DNA of 64,000 nucleotides from the NCBI RefSeq assembly GCF_023887685.1, contig NZ_JAMWMR010000007.1, positions 186,001 to 250,000 on the forward strand, in the 5' to 3' direction. Below are positions 53,501 through 63,353 of this stretch, piece by piece. The notes below the pieces were generated by a model. The model searched no databases, was not told the DNA's origin, and saw only the letters and a program-made list of their open reading frames with translations. Every line of letters begins with the position of its first letter. The stretch's first letter is position 1. Made by a program: the position numbers and the translations under genes. The stretch comes from Streptomyces macrolidinus. Lineage in GTDB: Bacteria; Actinomycetota; Actinomycetes; Streptomycetales; Streptomycetaceae.

Positions 53501-54027
53501 CCGCGCCCGTGACGCCCGTACTGCGCGAGATGCGCTGGTGGGACATCGACCCCGTACTGGACCTGGAGAAGGACCTCTTCCCCGAGGACGCCTGGTCGCG
53601 GGGCATGTTCTGGTCCGAGCTGGCGCACGCCCGGGGCCCGGAGGCGACGCGGCGGTATGTCCTGGCCGTCGAGGAGGACCGGGTCGTCGGCTACGCGGGC
53701 CTGGCCGTCCAGGGCGACCTGGGCGACATCCAGACCATCGCCGTCGCCCGCGACCACTGGGGCACCGGCCTCGGCCGACGGCTGCTGACCGAGCTGCTCC
53801 AGGCCGCGACGGCGTTCGAGTGCGCCGAGGTGATGCTCGAGGTCCGGGTCGACAACGTGCGCGCGCAGAAGCTGTACGAGCGCTTCGGCTTCGAGCCCAT
53901 CGGCTTCAGACGCGGCTACTACCAGCCGGGGAACGTCGACGCCCTGGTGATGCGCCTGACCACAGCATCCGACGGCGGTTCCGGCACGGAACCGACATCA
54001 GTACAAGGAACCGAGAGCAATGGCTGA
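53497..54027 (+). CDS. rimI: Ribosomal protein S18 N-acetyltransferase family (GNAT)
   Basis: 176 aa. GNAT core: [20 protein letters not shown] and [16 protein letters not shown] (acetyl-CoA loop), then [20 protein letters not shown]. RimI acetylates the N-terminus of S18; the tsaB-rimI-tsaD order supports the name. The GTG overlaps the tsaB stop, and the end overlaps tsaD by 8 bp. Confidence 0.93.
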   Translation: MTAPVTPVLREMRWWDIDPVLDLEKDLFPEDAWSRGMFWSELAHARGPEATRRYVLAVEEDRVVGYAGLAVQGDLGDIQTIAVARDHWGTGLGRRLLTELLQAATAFECAEVMLEVRVDNVRAQKLYERFGFEPIGFRRGYYQPGNVDALVMRLTTASDGGSGTEPTSVQGTESNG

Positions 54028-55138
54028 CGAACCCCTGGTCCTGGGGATCGAGACCTCCTGTGACGAGACCGGTGTCGGCGTCGTCCGCGGCACGACCCTC
54101 CTCGCGGACGCCGTCGCGTCCAGCGTCGACGAGCACGCGCGCTTCGGCGGTGTGGTCCCCGAGGTCGCCTCCCGCGCGCACCTCGAGGCCATGGTGCCGA
54201 CCATCGACCGGGCGCTGAAGGAAGCCGGGGTGAGCGCGAAGGACCTCGACGGCATCGCGGTCACCGCCGGGCCCGGTCTCGCCGGCGCCCTGCTGGTCGG
54301 CGTCTCGGCGGCGAAGGCGTACGCGTACGCGCTGGGCAAGCCGCTGTACGGCGTCAACCACCTCGCCTCCCACATCTGCGTGGACCAGTTGGAGCACGGC
54401 GCGCTGCCGGAGCCCACGATGGCGCTGCTGGTGAGCGGCGGGCACTCCTCGCTGCTGCTGTCCACCGACATCACCTCCGACGTCCGGCCGATGGGAGCGA
54501 CCATCGACGACGCGGCGGGCGAGGCCTTCGACAAGGTCGCGCGCGTGCTGAACCTCGGCTTCCCGGGCGGCCCGGTCATCGACCGGTACGCGAAGGAGGG
54601 CGACCCGCGGGCCATCGCGTTCCCGCGCGGTCTGACCGGGCCGCGCGACGCGGCGTACGACTTCTCCTTCTCCGGTCTGAAGACGGCCGTGGCCCGCTGG
54701 ATCGAGGCCAAGCGGGCGGCGGGGGAGGAGGTGCCGGTGCGTGATGTGGCGGCCTCCTTCCAGGAGGCGGTGGTGGACGTGCTGACCCGCAAGGCCGTAC
54801 GGGCCTGCCGCGACGAGGGCGTCGACCATCTGATGATCGGCGGCGGTGTCGCGGCCAACTCCCGGCTGCGCGCGCTCGCCCAGGAGCGCTGCGAGGCGGC
54901 CGGTATCCGGCTGCGGGTGCCGCGGCCGAAGCTGTGCACGGACAACGGCGCGATGGTCGCGGCGCTGGGCGCCGAGATGGTGGCCCGCAACCGGGCCGCC
55001 TCCGACTGGGACCTGTCCGCGGACTCCTCGCTGCCGGTGACGGACCCACACGTCCCCGGGAACGGGCACACGCACGCGCACTCCCACGACGCGCATGACC
55101 ATGTGCACGAGATCAGCAAGGAGAACCTGTACTCGTGA
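54020..55138 (+). CDS. tsaD: t6A synthase catalytic subunit with His-rich tail
   Basis: 372 aa, ~30 longer than usual. [14 protein letters not shown]; metal-binding His114 and His118 in [31 protein letters not shown]. After residue ~340 a tail reads [18 protein letters not shown], with eight His, before EISKENLYS. The tail suggests metal binding, as in GroEL1 downstream. The stop overlaps the next gene (GTGA). Confidence 0.96.
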   Translation: MADEPLVLGIETSCDETGVGVVRGTTLLADAVASSVDEHARFGGVVPEVASRAHLEAMVPTIDRALKEAGVSAKDLDGIAVTAGPGLAGALLVGVSAAKAYAYALGKPLYGVNHLASHICVDQLEHGALPEPTMALLVSGGHSSLLLSTDITSDVRPMGATIDDAAGEAFDKVARVLNLGFPGGPVIDRYAKEGDPRAIAFPRGLTGPRDAAYDFSFSGLKTAVARWIEAKRAAGEEVPVRDVAASFQEAVVDVLTRKAVRACRDEGVDHLMIGGGVAANSRLRALAQERCEAAGIRLRVPRPKLCTDNGAMVAALGAEMVARNRAASDWDLSADSSLPVTDPHVPGNGHTHAHSHDAHDHVHEISKENLYS

Positions 55139-55392
55139 CGGTCGCGCTGATGTGGGAGGCACGGGCGGTGGCCGGCCGCGGCGAGGAGCTGCTGGCCTGG
55201 GCGCGGGCCCAGGAGCTGCCGTCGCCGCCGCTGCGCCGCGAGACCTTCCGCGCCCCCCAGGACCGGGTGCTCGTCATCACCTGGTGGGACGCGGACCTCA
55301 CCGCCGATCTCCCCGAACTCCCCGACCCCGCAGGGGAGTTGGTGACCCGGGCGGTGCACCGGTGGCGCTTCGAGTCGGTGTCCGAGGACTGA
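55135..55392 (+). CDS. Small protein coupled to tsaD, unknown
   Basis: 85 aa, GTG start overlapping the tsaD stop. [20 protein letters not shown] ... [20 protein letters not shown] looks like a compact alpha/beta domain of the dimeric-barrel kind, but this is a guess. Co-translated with tsaD. Confidence 0.7.
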   Translation: MTVALMWEARAVAGRGEELLAWARAQELPSPPLRRETFRAPQDRVLVITWWDADLTADLPELPDPAGELVTRAVHRWRFESVSED

Positions 55393-55428
55393 CCGGGGGC
55401 TGAGCGAGGGCCGAGCGGGGCCCGGCTC

Positions 55429-56625
55429 TCAGGCGTGGGCAGGGTGGCCCAGCAGCATCGTCGGCGCCCCCGCCACCCGCGTCAGGAACACGGTCAGCGC
55501 GTTCCTGCCCTGCGGCTTGGGCAGGACCTTGCGGCGCAGCTCCTCCGGCTCGACCGCCGAGCCGCGCTTCTTCACGGTCAGGACCCCCACCTCCCGCTCC
55601 CGCAGCAGGGCCTTCAACTTCTTGACGTTGAAGGGGAGTCGGTCGGTGATCTCGTAGGCGGTGGCGTACGGGCAGGGGCGCAGCTCGTCCGCCGTCACGT
55701 ACGCGATCGTCGCGTCGAGGAGACCGCCGTCCAGCTCGTCGGCCACCTCCGCCACCAGATGCGCGCGGATCGCGGCGCCGTCGGGCTCGTAGAGATAGCG
55801 GCCGAGCGGGCGCACCGGGGGGTCCGGCAGGCCACGGCCGCGCAGCTCCCGCGGGCCGGGCAGCAGCGTCGCGCGGACGAGCCTCGGCTCCGTGCCGAAC
55901 CACAGCACGGCCTCCTTCACATCCCCGCCGTCCGAGATCCACTCGGCCTCCGCCTCGGGCGGCACCGCCTCGTGCGGGATGCCGGGGGCGACCTTCAGGG
56001 CCGCGTGCGGGGCCTTCAGGGCCGTGGCCACGGCCCAGGACAGCGGGGGCGAGTAGGCCTCCGGGTCGAAGATCCGCCCGCCGGCCGAACGGCCGGACCG
56101 GCCGCCCCGCCGCGCCGGGTCGACGAAGACGGCGTCGTACGAGGACACGTCGACGTCCGTGACATCGGCCTCGCGCACCTCGATCAGCGCGGACAGGCCG
56201 AGCGCCTCGGCGTTCGCCCGCGCCGCAGCCGCCGTCAGCGGGTCGCGGTCCACGGCGAGGACCCTGATCCCGGTCCGGGCGAGCGCGATGGCGTCACCGC
56301 CGATGCCGCAGCACAGATCGGCGACGCTGGACACGCCGAGGGCGCGCAGCCGCCGGGCGCGATAGGTCGCGACCGTGGTCCGGGTGGACTGCTCGACGCC
56401 GTTCGGGGTGAAGAACATCCGCGCCGCGTCCTCGGCCCCGAACTTCGCCGCCGCCCGCTCGCGCAGCCGCGCCTGGGCGAGGGCCGCCGAGACCAGTTCG
56501 GCGGGGTGGTCGCGGCGCAGCCGGGTGGCGACGGCCAGTTCCTGTGCCGGAGCGGTGCCGCGCACCTCGTCGAGGAGGGCACGGCCCTCGGGGGTGCGCA
56601 GGGATGCGAAGGAGACGTCGTTCAC
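55429..56625 (-). CDS. Class I methyltransferase with THUMP-like end
   Basis: 398 aa from GTG 56625 (MNDVSFASLRTPEGRALLDE). Motif I VADLCCGIGGDAIALA, motif IV-like AVFVDPARRGG, and a C-terminal region (YEITDRLPFNVKKLKALLRE) seen in THUMP-like RNA methyltransferase relatives. Likely RNA substrate, unproven. GACAAT lies 6 nt before the GTG. The frame is open further upstream but that part is the shadow of the divergent gene. Confidence 0.85.
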   Translation of the reverse strand: MNDVSFASLRTPEGRALLDEVRGTAPAQELAVATRLRRDHPAELVSAALAQARLRERAAAKFGAEDAARMFFTPNGVEQSTRTTVATYRARRLRALGVSSVADLCCGIGGDAIALARTGIRVLAVDRDPLTAAAARANAEALGLSALIEVREADVTDVDVSSYDAVFVDPARRGGRSGRSAGGRIFDPEAYSPPLSWAVATALKAPHAALKVAPGIPHEAVPPEAEAEWISDGGDVKEAVLWFGTEPRLVRATLLPGPRELRGRGLPDPPVRPLGRYLYEPDGAAIRAHLVAEVADELDGGLLDATIAYVTADELRPCPYATAYEITDRLPFNVKKLKALLREREVGVLTVKKRGSAVEPEELRRKVLPKPQGRNALTVFLTRVAGAPTMLLGHPAHA

Positions 56626-56631
56626 CAGGCC

Positions 56632-56637
56632 ATTGTC
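56632..56637 (-). promoter_or_regulatory. -10 box of the THUMP-like methyltransferase gene
   Basis: GACAAT on the minus strand, 6 nt from the GTG start, no ribosome site; leaderless mRNA likely but the first base departs from TAnnnT. Confidence 0.4.
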
Positions 56638-56715
56638 GGCCAGTCGGTGGATGGCGTGTGCCCGGTCGCGGTGTCGGACCCCGGGGGCCGGGGGCGGCTG
56701 GAAGGATCCGGCACC

Positions 56716-57642
56716 ATGCGGCTCGTACGACAAGATGACGAAGGGCGTGCGAAGCATGTCCCGCGGGTCGGTGCGCTGACCGTGGCGTGCGCGGCCCTCG
56801 CCCTCCTGGCGCTCGCCGCCCTCGCCGCCGCGTGTTCCGGCGGCGGTGTGCCGGGAACGCTCGGCTCGCAGTCGCTGAAGGCGCCGCAGGGGCGCGCCCT
56901 CGACGGATACCCCGACAAGCCGCCCTCGTACGCCCAGCGCGCGGCAGCCGCCACCCGCTGGGGACTGGCGAAGGTGCCGCTGGTCGCGGCGCCCCCGGCG
57001 AAGAAGCCGGCGATCACCTTCCGCAAGGGCTTCGGGGTCCCGGGCGGCGCCGGACTGCCCCCGGTGTTCACGAGCGTCCCCACCAAGGACAAGGTCGTCT
57101 TCCTCACCATCGACGACGGCACGGACAAGGACCCGGCGTTCCTGCGGATGATGAGCGAACTGCACGTCCCGTACACCGCGTTCCTCAGCGACACCGTCGT
57201 CGACGACGACTACGACTACTTCCGCGGGATGCGCGACCTCGGCGTCACGCTGGACAACCGCACCCTGCACGACCCCTATCTGCCCGGGATGTCCTACGAG
57301 GAACAGAAGAACGAGATCTGCGGCATGCAGGACGTGATGAAGGAGCAGTTCGGCAGGCGCCCGACGGCCTTCCGGCCGCCGCAGGGCGCCTATGACAAGG
57401 AGACGCTGCGTGCCGCGCGGGACTGCGGCATCGCGTATGTGCCGCTCTGGAACGAGGAGATCTACCCCGACCACTGGGAGTACCGCGAGTGGGACCGCAG
57501 GCTGCACCCCGGCGACATCGTCCTGACCCACTTCAAGGGACCGTCGGACTGGGACGTCACGATGTCCGACCTGGTCCGCCGGTTCCTGAAGAAGGTCACC
57601 GACGACGGGTACGCGTTGGGGCGCCTGGAGGACTACCTGTGA
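56716..57642 (+). CDS. Lipoprotein polysaccharide deacetylase (NodB fold)
   Basis: 308 aa from ATG 56716 after GGAAGGA. Lipoprotein signal (LALLALAALAAAC, lipid on Cys). The NodB core has FLTIDDGTDKDP with the catalytic Asp and metal-ligand Asp, FRPPQGAYDKE, and LHPGDIVLTHFKG with the late His. Probably removes N-acetyl groups from a wall or extracellular glycan outside the membrane. It couples to a paralog downstream (GTGA). Confidence 0.9.
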   Translation: MRLVRQDDEGRAKHVPRVGALTVACAALALLALAALAAACSGGGVPGTLGSQSLKAPQGRALDGYPDKPPSYAQRAAAATRWGLAKVPLVAAPPAKKPAITFRKGFGVPGGAGLPPVFTSVPTKDKVVFLTIDDGTDKDPAFLRMMSELHVPYTAFLSDTVVDDDYDYFRGMRDLGVTLDNRTLHDPYLPGMSYEEQKNEICGMQDVMKEQFGRRPTAFRPPQGAYDKETLRAARDCGIAYVPLWNEEIYPDHWEYREWDRRLHPGDIVLTHFKGPSDWDVTMSDLVRRFLKKVTDDGYALGRLEDYL

Positions 57643-58478
57643 GGGCGCGGCGGCCGATGCGCGCGCTCCTCGGCGGGGCGCTCGTCCTGATGCTCCTGTC
57701 CGGCTGCGCCCCCTCCGTCGACCCGATCGAACGGCTGGGCAAGAAGGCCGCGCAGAAGGTCCGCCCCTCGCACGGGCCGCACGAGGAGAGGTACCGGAAC
57801 TGGGGCCTTGCCGCCCCGGTAACGCGCGCTCCCCGGCCGGTCCGCTCCCCGGGCCACGGCGCGGGTCCGGCGGGACCGGGCCTGCCGCCCGCCCTCGACC
57901 ATGTGCCCACCCACGACAAGGTCGTCTTCCTGACCTACGGCGCGGACGCGGAGCAGGACCCCCGGTTCATCGACATGGTCCGCGAACTGCGGCTGCCGGT
58001 CAGCGTGTTCCTCGCGGACAGCTCCGTCGGACCCGGGTACGCGCGCGCCGCACGGCTGCGGGCGGCCGGCGCGAGCATCGAGAACCTCACCCTGCACCAC
58101 GCCGAGCTGCGCGGGCTCTCCTACCGGGCGCAGCGCGCCGAGATCTGCGGCCAGCAGGAGCGGCTGAGGGTGCGGCTGGGCGGCCTGCACCCCCGGCTGC
58201 TGCGCCCGCCGTACGGCACCTACGACCGCACCACGTTCGAGGCGGCGGCGGACTGCGGCATCACGTCGCTGATCCTGTGGCGCCGCACGCCGGGCCGCGG
58301 CCCCGACGCGTACGAGAGGGACGCGCCCCTGCACCCCGGCGACATCCTCCGGCCCCATGTCCAGCCCCACGAGGAGGAGAGCCGCCCGCCCGCCTCCCTG
58401 ACGACGGAGACGGCACGCCTGCTGCGCCGCATCCAGGAGAGCGGGTTCACGGTGGGGCGACTGGAGGACTATCTGTAG
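57639..58478 (+). CDS. Deacetylase-like lipoprotein, probably inactive
   Basis: 279 aa from GTG 57639 overlapping the previous stop (ATG 57657 possible). Lipobox LLSGC. Same NodB layout as the upstream protein and same GRLEDYL end, but TIDDGT is replaced by TYGADA, so both catalytic-site Asp residues are lost. The late motif LHPGDILRPHVQP is altered too, while RPPYGTYDRT remains. Likely a pseudoenzyme, binding glycan or partnering the active paralog. Confidence 0.85.
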   Translation: MRARRPMRALLGGALVLMLLSGCAPSVDPIERLGKKAAQKVRPSHGPHEERYRNWGLAAPVTRAPRPVRSPGHGAGPAGPGLPPALDHVPTHDKVVFLTYGADAEQDPRFIDMVRELRLPVSVFLADSSVGPGYARAARLRAAGASIENLTLHHAELRGLSYRAQRAEICGQQERLRVRLGGLHPRLLRPPYGTYDRTTFEAAADCGITSLILWRRTPGRGPDAYERDAPLHPGDILRPHVQPHEEESRPPASLTTETARLLRRIQESGFTVGRLEDYL

Positions 58479-58515
58479 CCCGGCCGGGCCCCGCGCGACG
58501 CCGCACCGCGCACAA

Positions 58516-58542
58516 TTGGCACTCCGCTTGACCGAGTGCTAA
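58516..58542. promoter_or_regulatory. CIRCE element 1 (HrcA operator)
   Basis: TTGGCACTC-N9-GAGTGCTAA matches the CIRCE consensus with one arm mismatch. It overlaps the groESL -35 box, so HrcA bound here would block the polymerase. Confidence 0.95.
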
Positions 58543-58555
58543 TCGCGGTCATAGT
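58528..58555 (+). promoter_or_regulatory. groES-groEL1 promoter
   Basis: TTGACC (58528-58533), 16 bp, CATAGT (58550-58555). It lies between and within the two CIRCE elements. Confidence 0.75.
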
Positions 58556-58562
58556 CTCGGCT

Positions 58563-58589
58563 CTGGCACTCACCACCGGAGAGTGCCAA
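58563..58589. promoter_or_regulatory. CIRCE element 2 (HrcA operator)
   Basis: CTGGCACTC-N9-GAGTGCCAA, at about the expected transcription start. Two operators imply tight HrcA repression released by heat. Confidence 0.92.
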
Positions 58590-58688
58590 CACAGCGACGG
58601 GCAGGTCCGGCACCCGCGACGACGGATCGACCTGGTCGCCACCTCAGACAGTTAACCCCGTGAGATCTCCGAAGGGGGAGGTCGGATC

Positions 58689-58997
58689 GTGACGACCGCC
58701 AGCTCCAAGGTTGCCATCAAGCCGCTCGAGGACCGCATCGTGGTCCAGCCGCTCGACGCCGAGCAGACCACCGCCTCTGGCCTGGTCATCCCGGACACCG
58801 CGAAGGAGAAGCCCCAGGAGGGCGTCGTCCTCGCGGTGGGCCCGGGCCGCGTCGAGGACGGCAAGCGCGTCGAGCTCGACGTCAAGGTCGGCGACGTCGT
58901 GCTCTACAGCAAGTACGGCGGCACCGAGGTGAAGTACAACAACGAGGAGTACCTCGTTCTCTCGGCTCGCGACGTGCTCGCGATCGTCGAGAAGTAA
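58689..58997 (+). CDS. groES: Co-chaperonin GroES
   Basis: 102 aa, GTG start after [31 protein letters not shown] and the mobile loop [19 protein letters not shown] that binds GroEL are present. First gene of the operon. Confidence 0.98.
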   Translation: MTTASSKVAIKPLEDRIVVQPLDAEQTTASGLVIPDTAKEKPQEGVVLAVGPGRVEDGKRVELDVKVGDVVLYSKYGGTEVKYNNEEYLVLSARDVLAIVEK

Positions 58998-59020
58998 TTC
59001 ACCGAAGCAGACTGCTTTGA

Positions 59021-60772
<1,752 letters not shown>

Positions 60773-60793
60773 CCCAGGCCACAGGCGCCACTG

Positions 60794-60826
60794 AGGTCCG
60801 GCACCCCCACGGAGGGTGCCGGACCT
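60794..60826 (+). terminator. Terminator of groES-groEL1
   Basis: A perfect 13-bp stem (60794-60806 with 60814-60826), 7-nt loop, followed by TTC, 21 bp after groEL1. It lies between convergent genes and may serve both. Confidence 0.9.
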
Positions 60827-60874
60827 TCGCGCTGTCCGGGCAGTCCGGGGCCGTCCGAGGCCGTCCGGGTCCGT

Positions 60875-61582
60875 TCAGGTCTCCAGGGCGTCGAGCGCGC
60901 CGAGCTGCTCCATCAGCCCGAGCTGGTCGTGCTGCCACCAGGTCTCGGCGATCTTCCCGTCCTCGCTGAACCGCAGCAGGGTCATCCCGCTCATGGTGAC
61001 GTCGCGCCCGGTGGGCGTGATCCCGAGGAACTCGCCCTTGTGCCGGGCGTTCCACGTCCACAGGACGCAGACCCGGTCGCCCTGGGCGATCACGTCATCG
61101 AGGGTGAACGCCGCGTCGAAGGCGCCGCGCCATACGTCGTACTCGCGCCGGAGCGCGTCGAGACCGATCGTGTCCTGGGCGTTCACGGGATCATGGCTGT
61201 GGCAGTCCTCCGTGATCAGGTCGTTGAGCGGCGGCAGTTCGCCCTCGGTCGTCAGCGTCTCGAAGAACCGCCGGGCGTTCGCCGCGTACAACTGCTCGTC
61301 CCGGATCACGTCCAGCTCGGTGAACGTGGGCGTCCCGTCGCACAGGGCGACCATCTCGCGGAAGATCTTCTCGCTCTCGGGCAGGTGCGCGGTGCGCATC
61401 GCCTCCTCGTACGAGGGGAACTCCACGATCTCGATGAAGTGCGAGGCGTCGGCCCGGTCCTTGCCGATCACGCTGTGCGTCGCGGTCCGTCTGCCCCGGG
61501 TCTGCTCGACCCACGCCTCCATGATCCGGTTCATCTCGTCGAACCGACGGGTCCTGCAGTCGATGAGCCGCACATATGTCAT
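60875..61582 (-). CDS. Two-domain SnoaL/NTF2-like protein
   Basis: 235 aa from ATG 61582 with a GGAGGCGG site. Residues 1-95 look like a dimeric alpha/beta barrel (MTYVRLIDCRTRRFDEMNRI; HFIEIVEFPSYEEAMRTAHL). Residues ~100-235 look like a SnoaL cone fold (EDCHSHDPVNAQDTIGLDAL; FLGITPTGRDVTMSGMTLLR). The HSHDP pair is typical of ester-cyclase-like members. Substrate unknown. Confidence 0.82.
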   Translation of the reverse strand: MTYVRLIDCRTRRFDEMNRIMEAWVEQTRGRRTATHSVIGKDRADASHFIEIVEFPSYEEAMRTAHLPESEKIFREMVALCDGTPTFTELDVIRDEQLYAANARRFFETLTTEGELPPLNDLITEDCHSHDPVNAQDTIGLDALRREYDVWRGAFDAAFTLDDVIAQGDRVCVLWTWNARHKGEFLGITPTGRDVTMSGMTLLRFSEDGKIAETWWQHDQLGLMEQLGALDALET

Positions 61583-61686
61583 GACGCCGCCTCCGGCCCC
61601 CCTGAGTCCGGCAGATACGGTCAATTTTCCCACCCGAGGGGCGCCGCCACCCGTCCTCCGACCCGGCGCCGAAGTCGGTGATCGCC

Positions 61687-62460
61687 CTAGCGCGGCCCGT
61701 ACTTGCGCCCCGTCCGCGAGGTCACCCCGCCCAGCAGCCCGCGCGGCGTCACCTTCACCACGCCCATCAGCGCCTTGTACCGCGGGTCCGGAACGGACAG
61801 CGACTTGCCCCGCGCCAGATCCGCCAGCGCCGCGGCGACCAGCTTGTCCGCATCCAGCCACATCCAGTTCGGGATGTTGCTCGTGCCCATCCCGGCCCGC
61901 TCGTGGAACTCCGTACGGACGAAGCCGGGACACAGCACCATCAGCCGTACGCCCGAGTCGGCCAGGTCCCGCGCGGCGCCCTGCGTGAACTGCACGACCC
62001 ACGCCTTGGACGCGCCGTAGGTGCCGCGCGGCACGAACGCCGCGACCGAGGCCACATTGACGACCCCGCCGCGCCCGCGCGAGCGCATCGCCTCCGCCGC
62101 CGCGGTCGTCAGCCGCAGCACGGCCTCGCAGTGCACCTTGAGCATGCGCAGCTCGTCGGCCATCGGGACGTCGAGATAGCGGCCCTTGTTGCCGAAGCCC
62201 GCGTTGTTGATGAGCAGATCGACCGGGTTCCTGAGGTCGGACAGCCGCGCGGCCACCGTCTCGATGCCCTCGTCCGTCGCGAGGTCCGCCGCCAGCACCT
62301 CCGCCTCGATGCCGTGCCGGTCGTGCAACTCCGTCGCCTGCTCCCGCAGCCGCTGGGCGTCGCGGGCCACCAGGACGAGATCATGGCCGTCGGCGGCGAG
62401 GCGTCGTGCGAACGCGGCGCCGATGCCCGCGGTCGCTCCCGTAATCAGAGCCGTTGTCAT
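61687..62460 (-). CDS. Short-chain dehydrogenase/reductase
   Basis: 257 aa. TGATAGIGAAF (cofactor loop), NNAGFGN, and the catalytic set Ser(VASVAAF)-Tyr-Lys in GTYGASKAW. Classical SDR; NAD(P) oxidoreductase of unknown substrate. TATCGT lies 6 nt before the ATG. Confidence 0.92.
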   Translation of the reverse strand: MTTALITGATAGIGAAFARRLAADGHDLVLVARDAQRLREQATELHDRHGIEAEVLAADLATDEGIETVAARLSDLRNPVDLLINNAGFGNKGRYLDVPMADELRMLKVHCEAVLRLTTAAAEAMRSRGRGGVVNVASVAAFVPRGTYGASKAWVVQFTQGAARDLADSGVRLMVLCPGFVRTEFHERAGMGTSNIPNWMWLDADKLVAAALADLARGKSLSVPDPRYKALMGVVKVTPRGLLGGVTSRTGRKYGPR

Positions 62461-62466
62461 GGGCCA

Positions 62467-62472
62467 ACGATA
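62467..62472 (-). promoter_or_regulatory. SDR gene -10 box, probably leaderless
   Basis: TATCGT on the minus strand, then TGGCCC, then ATG. No ribosome site. Confidence 0.55.
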
Positions 62473-62537
62473 GTGACCCGGAGCGCACGAGTCCGCCCAC
62501 CGGACAGGCCCGTTCACCCACTCTTCCGCCAACGCCC

Positions 62538-63224
62538 CTACGATGTCGGCCGGTTGTCCGCCGCGTATGTGCGCACGTACTCCCGGGCCGCCGCCAGGCT
62601 CTCCGGGTGCAGCGCCTCGCCCGCCGCCAACAGGCTTGGCAGCAGGTGCCGTTCCGTGGTCGACGCCCGGAACTGGAGGGCGACCGTCACCTCGTGGTCG
62701 GGCCGGTGCACGATCTCGACGGGGTCCCCGGCCCGGATCTCGCCCGGCTCGATCACCCGCAGATACGCGCCGGGCGCCCCCTGCCGCGTGAACCGCTTGA
62801 CCCAGCCGCTCTCCCCGAGGTGCCCCTGGAAGGTACGGCACGGGATCCGCCCGGAGGTGACCTCGAGCAGCAGTTCGGCGCCGACGCGCCAGCGCTCGCC
62901 GATCAGCGCCCCTGACACGTCGATCCCCTGCGTGGTGAGGTTCTCGCCGAACGAGCCGCTCGGCAGGGGACGGCCCAGCTCACGCTCCCAGGCGTCCAAC
63001 TCCTCGCGGGCGAACGCGTAGACCGCCTGGTCGTCGCCGCCGTGGTGCCGCAGATCGCACACGGCGTCCCCGGCCAGCCCGCTCGCACCCGTTCCCTTCG
63101 GGCCGGGCGCGGCCACCCGGACCGGCCCGTCCACCGGCCGCTTGTCGATACCGGTCACGCCTTCCGCCTGATCGGTGTACTCGACGGCCTCGGGGCGGCC
63201 CAGGTTCAGTGACAGAAGCTTCAT
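62538..63224 (-). CDS. MOSC-domain protein (YiiM-like)
   Basis: 228 aa. DLRHHGGDDQAVYAFAREEL and FGENLTTQGIDVSGALIGER, then VTSGRIPCRTFQGHL with the conserved Cys, are the MOSC signature. Such proteins handle the molybdenum cofactor and reduce N-hydroxylated compounds. Divergent from the LysR gene with repeated DNA between. Confidence 0.92.
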   Translation of the reverse strand: MKLLSLNLGRPEAVEYTDQAEGVTGIDKRPVDGPVRVAAPGPKGTGASGLAGDAVCDLRHHGGDDQAVYAFAREELDAWERELGRPLPSGSFGENLTTQGIDVSGALIGERWRVGAELLLEVTSGRIPCRTFQGHLGESGWVKRFTRQGAPGAYLRVIEPGEIRAGDPVEIVHRPDHEVTVALQFRASTTERHLLPSLLAAGEALHPESLAAAREYVRTYAADNRPTS

Positions 63225-63230
63225 GTCCGC

Positions 63231-63236
63231 ACCGTA
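63231..63236 (-). promoter_or_regulatory. MOSC gene -10 box, probably leaderless
   Basis: TACGGT on the minus strand, then GCGGAC, then ATG. Confidence 0.55.
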
Positions 63237-63254
63237 GGCGATATGCGGTCCCGC

Positions 63255-63284
63255 GGCGTAGGCGTAGGCGTAGGCGCAGGTGCA
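63255..63284. repeat. Hexamer repeats in the MOSC/LysR gap
   Basis: GGCGTA three times, then GGCGCA and GGTGCA. AGGCGATATGCG stands on both sides (63237 and 63285), and GCGATAT occurs a third time at 63311. Possibly a LysR binding region or simple slippage. Confidence 0.6.
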
Positions 63285-63341
63285 GGCGATATGCGATCAA
63301 AGCGTCGGCGCGATATTCGTCGCCGCACCCAAGAATCGCTT

Positions 63342-63347
63342 ATGCTC
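63342..63347 (+). promoter_or_regulatory. LysR gene -10 box, probably leaderless
   Basis: TATGCT, then CAAAGC, then the GTG start at 63354. Confidence 0.6.
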
Positions 63348-63353
63348 AAAGCG

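Noticed and set aside
61678-63021. 447-codon plus-strand frame across the SDR and MOSC genes
   Set aside because: It crosses two minus-strand genes with clear catalytic motifs; its translation is Arg/Pro-rich.
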